The position numbers and the translations under genes were made by a program. From Alphaproteobacteria bacterium (GTDB taxonomy: Bacteria; Pseudomonadota; Alphaproteobacteria; Micavibrionales; Micavibrionaceae): DNA of 64,000 bases. The notes below the pieces were generated by a model, which saw only the letters and a list, made by a program, of their open reading frames with translations, was not told the DNA's origin and ran no database searches. The DNA is taken from positions 62,001-126,000 of the forward strand of contig JAACPE010000002.1 in the NCBI GenBank assembly GCA_009995595.1. Reading direction: 5' to 3'. Positions 51,901 to 60,444 of this stretch are shown one piece after another (the stretch's first letter is position 1; each line of letters begins with the position of its first letter).

Positions 51901-54082
51901 CGTAACGGTTGATAAAAATGGCTATATATATTCTGCTTCTAGTGGGGGCGGGCTATTTGTCTATACATTTGATGGATCTAATTTTACTCTCGCTGGCAGT
52001 TCCAATGCTATTTTAAACATGTTTGGTGTTCATACAGATGATAATTATGTATATGGCGCCGCATCATCAAGTGGATTTGGGGTTTACAGCTTTGATGGGA
52101 CAACTTTATCACTTCTTGCTAGTTCCGCAGTATCAGGCCCCCAAGAAATTTGGACTGACGAAAACTATATTTATGTTGCCTCGGGCACACGCGGTTTAGA
52201 TGCCTTTACATTTGATGGTACAACATTAACATTAGTAGGAAATATAAATACTCCTGGCGCGGCTGATGATGTCTGGGGTGATGGCACGTATATTTACGTT
52301 GCAGATTCATCTGGTGGCCTAAGAGCCTATACCTTTGATGGAACGACTTTCAGTCTAGAAGGATTATTCAATGGCCTCGGAAGTGAAGAAGATGTCTGGG
52401 GTGATGGCCATTATATCTATACAGCCTCACAACCTAACGGAACTTATGTGCTAGAGTTTGATGGATCAGCATTTACTGAAATTGCTTTTATTCCAGCGAC
52501 AGGCACGCCAAATTATATTTATGGTGATGGTAAATATATCTATATCGCAGAGAAAGAGGCAGGTATCTTGGCCTATGCTGGCTTTGAGTGTCAGAGTGAG
52601 ATTCGCCTAAAAGAGTCCGGCGATGTTGGTATTAATAAAAAAGATCCCGAGGCCAAGCTTCATGTGGGTGGGCGTGTCCTCTCTACAAAAGGGATACGTG
52701 TTTCTAATGATACGGATTGTAACACACCTGAAGATGAGGGAACTATGCGGTATACTGGCAACCCCTCTGACCCTATTCAGGTATGTACTGAAGTAGCTGG
52801 CTGGGTGAGCTCCAACCTGAATAAACCTGCAGATCCTATCTTAATTGATTGCGATCCACTTCCATTTGATTTTAATAATATCCTTAATGCAACAGCGAGC
52901 ACCGAATACACAACAAATGCCTTTATTGTGGGCGGTCTGCCCGATGGGCGTTCGTGCTACCTCACCGCCTCCAGCGATGCGGCGGGGTTAACCGTCAATC
53001 TGAACGGCGCCGATCAAGCAGGAACAATTGTCGCAGTCACAAATGGCGATGTCCTTAAAATAGAAGTTGATAGCGGCACAGGCGATGATTGCCTCAACAC
53101 AACCATTTCCTTAGGCAGCCAAACCGACCAATTCACAATCGGCACAGGCTTTGGCTGTTATCCCAATGAGTTTTATCCAGAAGAAGGAAACTGCGTCAAT
53201 AATAATAGTGGGGCACTGGCACTCGTTGATGTTGATAGTCCTGTTGGATTTGGATATGAAAATATTTGGACAGATGGGAACATTATATACCTTGTAAGCC
53301 AATCTAGCTTAGTAGCTTATGATTTTGACGGCACAACCTTAACAGCATTAGCTTCAGCGCCATCAAACGATGAATTTTTATCCGCATGGGGTGATGGAAC
53401 TTATATTTATGTTGCAGATAGATTCTCAGGAATTGCAGCTTACAGCTTCAATGGGGTTTCTCTGGAATTAGAGGGTTCTTTTGTTGCAGTAGACGGAGCA
53501 TTTGATATACACGGCGATGGCGCTTACATTTATGTTGCAGATTCTACCCACTTACGTGCTTTTTCTTTTAATGGATCCACATTCACGCTTGAAGATAGCT
53601 TTGCAACAGCTGGCTCTGAGAGAGTTAGGGCAATTAACGGATACATATTTGTGCAAGATGGCTCTACTTTACGCGCCTTAACTTTCAATGGCACGAGTTT
53701 CAGCAGCATATCCACTTATGCTGTGCCTTCTGGAAATATTAATGGAATATTTGAGGACAATAACTATATTTATATTGCTGAAGAAGGCAATGGGGTAAGG
53801 GCACTTTCATTTGATGGTACGACTTTCACCTCAGAGGGAACCTACAATACTGCAGGGAATGCATGGAAGGGATGGTCTGATGGAAGTCATATTTATGTTG
53901 CAGATTCCACGAATGGGGTTGTGGCATTAAGTTTTGATGGCACAACATTTTCATTAGAAAGTACATTTTCATCACCAAGTAATACCTTTGCTGTGATTGG
54001 TGATGGCACTTACATTTACGCCACGGATAACGACGATGGGCTTTATGCCCTCTCAGGCTTTGAATGTTTGGCGACGGATTAG
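48935..54082 (+). CDS. giant pilin-like multi-propeller protein 2
   Basis: This 1715-residue protein starts at a TTG (48935) with AAGGAA seven bases upstream, 19 bases after the previous stop. The N-terminus is basic, then E-S-G-N-M-I-L-A-I-F and a hydrophobic helix (18-42). The pseudopilin-like domain has R-D-A-W-G-T-Q-Y-G-Y-C-V-W-D-H-G and I-S-A-G-R-N-G-I-F-E-T. It carries three Cys-clasped FDG propellers (about 341-636, 919-1219, 1409-1712), a fibre-like spacer with G-D-V-G-I-N-K-K-D-P-E-A-K-L-H-V-G-G-R (about 1220-1290) and an Ig-like domain (about 1305-1408). It belongs to the same family and operon as its neighbours. Surface adhesin is the likely role, by inference. Confidence 0.75.
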   Translation: MIFKWHKKRKQRPSESGNMILAIFGAVAIVGTLGAGTAIIVNGPVKIMANVNQTSQTESQLMVASKMIMLDVGNQTLGNDCDNDRITEPREWRDAAGAGPDGVAGSDGGGFLPNAIGASKRDAWGTQYGYCVWDHGALIDDAGCTSSGPQRRLKGLNSIDHPVVAIISAGRNGIFETGCLNFDTADTNSDGDINDANEALITPAGDDVVSIYSYAEAAQDNPGLWQLGLNADGESVAILDPTIDSVQFNTPSSPSGRTSFGGNLELLSTAGEIPGMNIPTDAALPTCDSMMDGEIRVNTGGAEPIAEICKDYGSGYAWEPLGTGGASLSATIANAIADPVFDASRGNCIKSETGPSELIASETSRAYSRVVTNGEFIFAVGTNENVYVYTFDGQNFTLKDTKFLGGYEAWTHDNILVGGENSSTNGLSHYKINENGTLTVIPNADDTGNAYALWGRGNYIFAANNTRTDVYYYDGIRLNKVGSGGVPGGVGLWGDDKYLYSFSGNIFASQFNKSNFKILDTQTSFNFNRDFSGDINFFYAVDQARVASYKFNGKDIIRLNSDPTPGSAYSVYSTGTHVFVNDSTKIRVYKVNLSGILRLVEIIDIAPGTDGKISSDGRFIYIPTNTGLHAYAGYTCTEAIVPSAREDYIAQITVEQPSDAGTTLGSVGWAQGSNGFTGTGLSMTVKSNASGGSLPSASILARRTGGGAETALYFNTRDHDDNFNQTLKITRDGGVKFNGSDNSDANIQIGGRELPWNTDYQMGLMTVTNDGMDQGGYFGFEGESDASNVILFTDELSIKKTNVTGQSLIEFVKFEASLATSFFGDLLIKGESVKTALRNNSYSAVAGNGGVIEFKRSRGYRGTEEAVADGDIVGNITMQASNGAGLFDGKAQIKAQVNGVVSAGDVPLDVSLSAPQASFNPAMTNCNYANNGPAVLKGQFDTSGDARSVFKYGEYIFVSDWNHDLKAYSFDGNQFRELDNIIHSGTSARVTVDKNGYIYSASSGGGLFVYTFDGSNFTLAGSSNAILNMFGVHTDDNYVYGAASSSGFGVYSFDGTTLSLLASSAVSGPQEIWTDENYIYVASGTRGLDAFTFDGTTLTLVGNINTPGAADDVWGDGTYIYVADSSGGLRAYTFDGTTFSLEGLFNGLGSEEDVWGDGHYIYTASQPNGTYVLEFDGSAFTEIAFIPATGTPNYIYGDGKYIYIAEKEAGILAYAGFECQSEIRLKESGDVGINKKDPEAKLHVGGRVLSTKGIRVSNDTDCNTPEDEGTMRYTGNPSDPIQVCTEVAGWVSSNLNKPADPILIDCDPLPFDFNNILNATASTEYTTNAFIVGGLPDGRSCYLTASSDAAGLTVNLNGADQAGTIVAVTNGDVLKIEVDSGTGDDCLNTTISLGSQTDQFTIGTGFGCYPNEFYPEEGNCVNNNSGALALVDVDSPVGFGYENIWTDGNIIYLVSQSSLVAYDFDGTTLTALASAPSNDEFLSAWGDGTYIYVADRFSGIAAYSFNGVSLELEGSFVAVDGAFDIHGDGAYIYVADSTHLRAFSFNGSTFTLEDSFATAGSERVRAINGYIFVQDGSTLRALTFNGTSFSSISTYAVPSGNINGIFEDNNYIYIAEEGNGVRALSFDGTTFTSEGTYNTAGNAWKGWSDGSHIYVADSTNGVVALSFDGTTFSLESTFSSPSNTFAVIGDGTYIYATDNDDGLYALSGFECLATD

Positions 54083-54098
54083 AAGATAGGGATAAAAG

Positions 54099-57000
54099 AT
54101 GATTAAAAAACAATACTCAAATCGGCGCTTTGCAGAAAAAGGAAATGTCTTTTTCACGCTTTTTGCTGCTGTGGGTGTTGTCGGCGCTATTGGTATTGGA
54201 TCAATGACCCTCTTAAAAGGCCCTGTTCAAACAATGGTACGCAGTAACCAACAAACAGTCATTGATAATAAATCCGAACTCAATATGCGCGTCATGATTA
54301 ACGATATTATCCAGTCTACACCAGATTGCGATGGCGACGGGACGATTGAGGCCGCGCAGTGGCAAACCCCGCTTGCGGGTGAGCCTATACCAGCGGGTGG
54401 CGGCCTATTCCCTGATGTCTATGGTACAAATATAACCGACCCGTGGGGCAATCGTTTTGGGTATTGTGTGTGGGATCACGGTACAATTATTACAGATGGC
54501 GTGACTGATAATGGGTGCGGGCCTACGCCGAACTTCCTTGAAGGGTATAGCGGTACGGCAGAACCGTTCATTACGGTTATTTCTTCCGGTCCCAATAAAG
54601 AATTTGAAACAATATGTCAGGATTTTTCTGTTGCTGATATTGATGGTGATGGTGACCTAGACACCCCACTTATAATGCGCGCCGCAAACAGCGACGATCT
54701 AATCAATACCTATACATACGCGGACGCCCGCAACACAATGGGCGATAACTGGGTTTTTGAATCAAATGACCCTGCCAATGATGACGCAGCAAAAACAACG
54801 CAAAATCTTGAGTTCTCGCAAAACGTCACCTTTAACGGTTTACTTGACATGAGCCGCCTTGGCGGCGGCCTGACCCTTCCTGATATCGCCGCAGGGATTA
54901 CGTGTGGCGCCAGTAACGAAGGTGATTTATTCCGCGACTCTGCGTCAACCCCGCCTGCCATCGTTATGTGCCAAAGTGGCGCATTCGTTGCCGTTGCAGG
55001 AGATAGCGCAGGATCAGGCGATATTGTCATCCCTGACCCGAACTTTGACTGGAAACTAGCCAACTGCCTTGTAAATAATAATGGCCCTGCCGTGTACGAA
55101 AAAATTTTCGCAGAGGGCGCTTTTGCGAATGACGTCTGGATAGAGGGTAATTACATCTTTGTAGCTTCAGGCAGTCTTGGCCTTCGCATTTACAATGCAA
55201 AAACACATGAGTTAATTTTAACTCGAACTGTTGCTAATAATGTTCTTAGTGTGTGGTCTGATGGAAATTTTATCCATATTACTGTTGAAAATAGCGGCCT
55301 CATTGCATTTACATTTGATGGCACTGCTCTAACACAAGTGGCTACCCTTAATTTACCTGGTTATGGGACACAGGCAGTACATGGCGATGGCACTTATATT
55401 TACGTTAACGAAGAGGGTGGGGGCGGATTAACAGCATTATCTTTTAATGGCACGGCTTACACATCCTTAGCTGTTCTCGGCACAGGTGTAAGGGATATAC
55501 AAACAGCCAATGGGTACATCTTTACTTTCCGCAATGATGGAACTAATAACTTTGTTGATGCCTATAGTTTTGATGGCACAAACTTTAGCTTAGCGGGCAC
55601 CCGTTCTTTTGGTGGAACAGGGATTCAACAGATTTTTGTAACTGATGATCATGTCTTTGTTGCCAATCGCTGGGGTGGAATCGACGCCTTAACTTTTGAT
55701 GGTACCACTTTCACTGTTGTTGCTTTTGCAGGTGGCCCACCAGATGGCGCATACGGTATATTTTATGATGGCGCAAAACTCTTCAGAGGGGATCATGTAA
55801 ACGGCCTTGATTTCTTAAATTTTGACGGGGCATCCTTTACCCAAACTGAAACAATCTCAGAAAACTCACGTGAATTATTCGGTGATGGGCGTTTCATATA
55901 TGCCAAAAATAATAGTGGTGGTATCAAAGTATTCTCTGGCTATGAATGTACCCGCGCTAACACAAAAATCAAACGCACCTTTGAGGATGGTGTAGGCATT
56001 GACTATAATTATCGTGCTTATACATGGGGTCGTGAATTATCAGGGCGACTTGGTGATGGCGGAGGTGGTGTAGACACAAATCAAGAGGCGCCTGTTGCAG
56101 TAATAAATCATAATGAATTCAAGCAAATGAATACATCAAACTACGTTTCATGCGGTTTAAAAACAGATGGTTCTGCATGGTGCTGGGGTAATGATGACGA
56201 AGGCGGTTTAGGAAATGGAGACAGTATCACAACATCACAAGATAGTCCTTCACCTGTCTCAGGTAACCATAAATTTAAAAAAATTATTGGTCACTGGCGT
56301 GGTGGCTGCGGCCTTAAAGATAACGGGACATTATGGTGCTGGGGCGCTGACAGTGTCGGGCAGATTGGTAATGGGGCAACAACGACAAACGCACGACCTG
56401 ACCCTACTCAAGTTACAATTAGTGATGTTGTAGATTTTGATCTCCATGATTCAAACCGCGTGGCTGTTAAAAATGATGGTAGCTTATGGTGGTGGGGAAG
56501 TGGCGCCCGTCAAGGTATGGCCAATCTAGATACGCCTGTAAAAATTGCAACCAATATTAAGTTTAATCAAATCAGTGTCGGTAGATCCGCAACATGTGGT
56601 TTATCTAGAACGGGTGAAGCTTGGTGCTGGGGTACAAATACTGATGGCGATATTGGAAACGGAACAGTGGGTATCCCTTATACAACCCCTCAAAAAGTCA
56701 TTGGAATTAGCGATTTTATACAAGTTTCCACAGGAGATGGATCTTCTTGTGGTGTCCGTAAAAATGGGGAGGGCTGGTGCTGGGGTTCAGATGGTAATGG
56801 CCAATTAGGAAACGGAGAAAACTCTTACACACAAGGTGTGCCATCGAAAGTTATTGATATCAACGATTTTACAAAAATTTCAGTCCAAGATAGTGGATCA
56901 GCATGCGGAATAACATCCTCAGGACTTGGCTATTGTTGGGGAGATGACAGTAATGGCGCCTTAGGGAACGGCGCGGCATTAACCACCAATCAAAACGCCC

Positions 57001-59741
57001 CGTCACTCATCGAAGGATTAACAAATATAGTTGATATTAGCTGTGGACGTATAGGCTGTTCGGCAGTTGTGAAAATTGAACGCGATGCAATTGATTCAGG
57101 CACAACAGCGCCAGTGCAAATATATCAAAGCAATACATCAGGCAATACTGTTGCCTCACATGGTCTTGCTGTTACATTAGATTCGGCAACAATAAACCAT
57201 GAAGCAGGCATCGGATTGCGCGAAAACTTTCCCACAGATGTAACTGCTGCCGACACGATTGGCGCGTTCATTGGCGCAAGAAAATCCTCCTCAACATCGG
57301 AAGCCAGCAGCCTTATCTTCAGGACAAATGACGGCACCACCCAGCCAGAAATTTATTTAACAAAAGACGGGAATTTAGCGGTTAATGCCAGCAATACAAA
57401 CTTTTCTGGTGCGCGTCTGGGTATTGGACAAAGCTCTGATTGGCTAGCTAAACAATATTATGATGGATTACTTGTTCGCAATAATCCAGGGCCTATTCCT
57501 TCGCTTGCCTATTACGGCCTCAACAGCTTAACGGGTAATGCAACAATATTAAGCGGAAAAGAACTCCTTATCCAACACACAGATGTTGAAGGGATCGTGG
57601 TTAATACTGTTGCTGATTTTTCATCCAGCGCAACGCCTATTTTCTATGGTGATATGAATATATTCGGCAATGGCAAGAGCGCCGCTATTGAGGGTTATTC
57701 CAACACAGCAACAGCCCGCGCCGCATTTGAATTTTTGCGCTATCGCGGCACAAGCGCCGCGCCATCTGCTGTCACCACTGGCGATGAACTTGGGGAGGTT
57801 ATTTTTAACGCTCATGACGGTACATCTTATGACCCAGAGGGGTATGCCTCTATCAAGGCAAACGTGACAGGCGCGGTTAGTGCGGGCAATGTTCCAACAG
57901 ATTTATTTATAACCCATCCAGATGGCTCGGCGTCAGGGGCGGATTACTTGCAAATCACAAATACTGGAAAAGTGAATATCGGCGCCGTTTCAAATACAAC
58001 CGGCCAAATCAACGCAGCAGGGCGCGGCGCCGCAGATAACGCCGTTAAGCCTGGTTTAGACTTAAGCTGCAATTCTGTTAATAGCGAAGGCACAATAAGA
58101 ATCTATGAAAACGAATATCAATATTGTGATGGTTTTCAATGGATATCGCTTGGCGATCCTAAATCCTGCGTTGATGATGCAAAATTTATAAATGCATATG
58201 TGAGTAATAATAATACTTGCGCAACCTTTACTAATGGAAAATACGCTTGTTGGGGATCAAATGACCTAGGGCAAATAGGAAATGGTACGAGCGGCGTATC
58301 TATTTTAAAACCCCAACCTTTAGCGAGTTTTAAATCTGTTCAAACCGTTGCAGCAGAAAGAAATTCGTTTGGCCTCTCCCAAGATGGTTCTATCTATGCA
58401 TGGGGGGAAAATTCCAGTGGCGGTAAATTTGGTAACGGCCTGACCACAAATAGTGCGACACCAGTGAGAGCAGTTTCAAATCATAAATATATTGCAGTTG
58501 ACGCTGGATATAACTTCGCCTGTGGACTAAGGGAAACTGGCTTTGTTGATTGTTGGGGAACAAACCCACAAGGGCAACTCGGTAATGGCAATTACAAGAA
58601 TTCTAAAACGCCTGTTAAAGTTAAAAATCTAGGAAATGTTGTGGATATTGACCTTAATGACAATTCTGCATGCGCCGTTAAAGCCGATGGCACGCTCTGG
58701 TGCTGGGGGCAAAACCACGTTGGTCAATTGGGGATAGGATATGAAAGCACTGGAGAAAATATCCCAAGACAGGTCGCTATAACCGATGTTGTTAAAGTAT
58801 CCCTTGGTGGATACAGAGCAAACGATACAGAAACAGCGAGCTGTGCGCTTAAATCAGACAACACTGTTTGGTGTTGGGGAAATAACCAGTTTGGCCAAGT
58901 TGGAAATGGCACTTCTGGCGCGCCTAATGTCTTAAACCCCGTTCAGGTTTCAGGCATCACGAATGCTATTGATATTAGCGCAATCAGTCGCTCCGCCTTT
59001 GCATTATTAGATGATGGCCGCATTAAAGGATGGGGCAATAATTCTAATTATCGCTTAGGCACAGGGAGTGTCGCATCAATAGTTTCAACACCGGTTTTTG
59101 TTTCAACAATTAATAACGCCGTAAAATTAGCCGATGGAAGTGGTAGCACACATATGTGCGCTATTACCGATACAGGGGGCATGCAATGTTGGGGGACAAA
59201 CGGTAGCGGAATAACAACCACAACCGCAACAACACCCGTTGATGTTATTAATCCCCTGTCCTGTAATTCTAATAAAATAGTATTTCAAACTTCAACTAAT
59301 TATAGGGGTAACCTAGGCGGAGTATCAGGGGCTAATGCAATCTGTCAGAAGCATGCCGATCAGGCTAATCTTCCAGGACGATATCTCGCATTTATTGCAG
59401 ATAGCTTAGGTAATTCTCCTTACAAAAACTTTAGTAGATTAAGCAGCAGCTATGATTACATTTTAACAAATGGCAGTAAAATCACTGATGGATGGAATGA
59501 TTTATTAGATGATATAGAAGGCATATTCAACCGAGATGAATACGGTATACAACACTCTAAATTTGCTTGGACGGGTGCCCGTACAAACGGAACAGCACAT
59601 CCTAATAATTGCAATAACTGGACAGACAGCACAGCATCATATACTGGCGCTGTAGGACACGCATTCTCTACGGGTAATTGGTCAGCCATATCTGTGCAAG
59701 CATGTTCATTTTTGCACCCATTAATATGCTTCCAGCAATAG
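54099..59741 (+). CDS. giant pilin-like multi-propeller protein 3 with RCC1 propellers and lectin-like cap
   Basis: This 1880-residue protein starts at an ATG 16 bases after the previous stop. The N-terminus has E-K-G-N-V-F-F-T-L-F and a hydrophobic helix (16-40). Its pseudopilin-like domain has T-D-P-W-G-N-R-F-G-Y-C-V-W-D-H-G and I-S-S-G-P-N-K-E-F-E-T. Then come one Cys-clasped FDG propeller (about 312-617), an RCC1 propeller of seven C-W-G/L-G-N-G repeats (about 625-990), a fibre-like spacer (about 995-1355), a second seven-repeat RCC1 propeller (about 1357-1724) and a C-terminal DUF1554/C-type-lectin-like domain (about 1725-1880; F-Q-T-S-T-N-Y-R-G-N-L-G-G, A-N-A-I-C-Q, N-C-N-N-W-T). The last could bind a glycan or protein on a target cell. 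The gene ends two bases from convergent dnaQ. Confidence 0.75.
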   Translation: MIKKQYSNRRFAEKGNVFFTLFAAVGVVGAIGIGSMTLLKGPVQTMVRSNQQTVIDNKSELNMRVMINDIIQSTPDCDGDGTIEAAQWQTPLAGEPIPAGGGLFPDVYGTNITDPWGNRFGYCVWDHGTIITDGVTDNGCGPTPNFLEGYSGTAEPFITVISSGPNKEFETICQDFSVADIDGDGDLDTPLIMRAANSDDLINTYTYADARNTMGDNWVFESNDPANDDAAKTTQNLEFSQNVTFNGLLDMSRLGGGLTLPDIAAGITCGASNEGDLFRDSASTPPAIVMCQSGAFVAVAGDSAGSGDIVIPDPNFDWKLANCLVNNNGPAVYEKIFAEGAFANDVWIEGNYIFVASGSLGLRIYNAKTHELILTRTVANNVLSVWSDGNFIHITVENSGLIAFTFDGTALTQVATLNLPGYGTQAVHGDGTYIYVNEEGGGGLTALSFNGTAYTSLAVLGTGVRDIQTANGYIFTFRNDGTNNFVDAYSFDGTNFSLAGTRSFGGTGIQQIFVTDDHVFVANRWGGIDALTFDGTTFTVVAFAGGPPDGAYGIFYDGAKLFRGDHVNGLDFLNFDGASFTQTETISENSRELFGDGRFIYAKNNSGGIKVFSGYECTRANTKIKRTFEDGVGIDYNYRAYTWGRELSGRLGDGGGGVDTNQEAPVAVINHNEFKQMNTSNYVSCGLKTDGSAWCWGNDDEGGLGNGDSITTSQDSPSPVSGNHKFKKIIGHWRGGCGLKDNGTLWCWGADSVGQIGNGATTTNARPDPTQVTISDVVDFDLHDSNRVAVKNDGSLWWWGSGARQGMANLDTPVKIATNIKFNQISVGRSATCGLSRTGEAWCWGTNTDGDIGNGTVGIPYTTPQKVIGISDFIQVSTGDGSSCGVRKNGEGWCWGSDGNGQLGNGENSYTQGVPSKVIDINDFTKISVQDSGSACGITSSGLGYCWGDDSNGALGNGAALTTNQNAPSLIEGLTNIVDISCGRIGCSAVVKIERDAIDSGTTAPVQIYQSNTSGNTVASHGLAVTLDSATINHEAGIGLRENFPTDVTAADTIGAFIGARKSSSTSEASSLIFRTNDGTTQPEIYLTKDGNLAVNASNTNFSGARLGIGQSSDWLAKQYYDGLLVRNNPGPIPSLAYYGLNSLTGNATILSGKELLIQHTDVEGIVVNTVADFSSSATPIFYGDMNIFGNGKSAAIEGYSNTATARAAFEFLRYRGTSAAPSAVTTGDELGEVIFNAHDGTSYDPEGYASIKANVTGAVSAGNVPTDLFITHPDGSASGADYLQITNTGKVNIGAVSNTTGQINAAGRGAADNAVKPGLDLSCNSVNSEGTIRIYENEYQYCDGFQWISLGDPKSCVDDAKFINAYVSNNNTCATFTNGKYACWGSNDLGQIGNGTSGVSILKPQPLASFKSVQTVAAERNSFGLSQDGSIYAWGENSSGGKFGNGLTTNSATPVRAVSNHKYIAVDAGYNFACGLRETGFVDCWGTNPQGQLGNGNYKNSKTPVKVKNLGNVVDIDLNDNSACAVKADGTLWCWGQNHVGQLGIGYESTGENIPRQVAITDVVKVSLGGYRANDTETASCALKSDNTVWCWGNNQFGQVGNGTSGAPNVLNPVQVSGITNAIDISAISRSAFALLDDGRIKGWGNNSNYRLGTGSVASIVSTPVFVSTINNAVKLADGSGSTHMCAITDTGGMQCWGTNGSGITTTTATTPVDVINPLSCNSNKIVFQTSTNYRGNLGGVSGANAICQKHADQANLPGRYLAFIADSLGNSPYKNFSRLSSSYDYILTNGSKITDGWNDLLDDIEGIFNRDEYGIQHSKFAWTGARTNGTAHPNNCNNWTDSTASYTGAVGHAFSTGNWSAISVQACSFLHPLICFQQ

Positions 59742-59743
59742 TC

Positions 59744-60433
59744 CTAAGCTAATTTTTTCCAGATGGGATCTTTCAGATTGCTAAGCATTTCCTCGTGGGC
59801 TGAGATCTCTTCATCGGATACATCAAAAACACGTGGCTCTCGAAACACACGCTCCTTTGGCTTAAAGCTATCTTCTTGCACCTGCGTATTTGGAACCTCG
59901 TCTATCATCAGGCCGCGTTGACGCCCGCCTAGTAATTCCAGATAAACTTCTGCTAATAACTCAGAGTCAAGCAACGCGCCATGCAGCGTTCTATTGTCGT
60001 TATTAATCCCAAAACGCCGACAAAGCGCATCAAGATTAGCAGGTGAACCCGGGAATTTCCGCCGCGCAATATCAAGCGTATCAATTATGCGTTTTGGATC
60101 AATACTGGCAAAGCCATAGGTTTTAATCTCTGCATTGATAAATTTCATATCAAAGGCGGCATTATGGATGACCAATTTTGAATCATTGCCGATAAAATCC
60201 AAAAAATCACTAACCACTTCACCAAAAGTTGGCTCTTTTTTTAGGCGCTCATACGTCAATCCGTGTACGGCGACCACTTCGGCAGGCACATCGCGCTCTG
60301 GATTAAGATACTGATGATACGTGCGCCCTGTTGGGATATGGTTGATCAGTTCTACACACCCAATCTCAACCATTTTATCCCCTTTTTCAGGATCCATTCC
60401 GGTAGTTTCTGTATCAAGGACAATCTCGCGCAT
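59744..60433 (-). CDS. dnaQ: DNA polymerase III epsilon subunit (3'-5' proofreading exonuclease)
   Basis: This 229-residue DEDDh exonuclease has ExoI V-L-D-T-E-T-T-G (Asp7, Glu9), ExoII H-N-A-A-F-D-M-K-F and ExoIII H-G-A-L-L-D-S-E-L-L-A. It proofreads replication as part of the Pol III core. I chose the ATG at 60433 (AAAGG seven bases upstream), which starts the protein directly at the ExoI strand. The longer start at 60472 overlaps the upstream gene. It is the last gene of the operon and convergent with giant gene 3. Confidence 0.95.
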   Translation of the reverse strand: MREIVLDTETTGMDPEKGDKMVEIGCVELINHIPTGRTYHQYLNPERDVPAEVVAVHGLTYERLKKEPTFGEVVSDFLDFIGNDSKLVIHNAAFDMKFINAEIKTYGFASIDPKRIIDTLDIARRKFPGSPANLDALCRRFGINNDNRTLHGALLDSELLAEVYLELLGGRQRGLMIDEVPNTQVQEDSFKPKERVFREPRVFDVSDEEISAHEEMLSNLKDPIWKKLA

Positions 60434-60444
60434 TTTATAACCTT

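Noticed and set aside
43440-53160. Tail-fibre-like motifs considered as a prophage
   Set aside because: No capsid, terminase, portal, integrase or lysis genes are found. The motifs are spacers inside pilin-like propeller proteins.
40399-59741. PilV-type shufflon
   Set aside because: I see no inverted recombination sites, alternative C-terminal cassettes or a Rci-like recombinase in the window.
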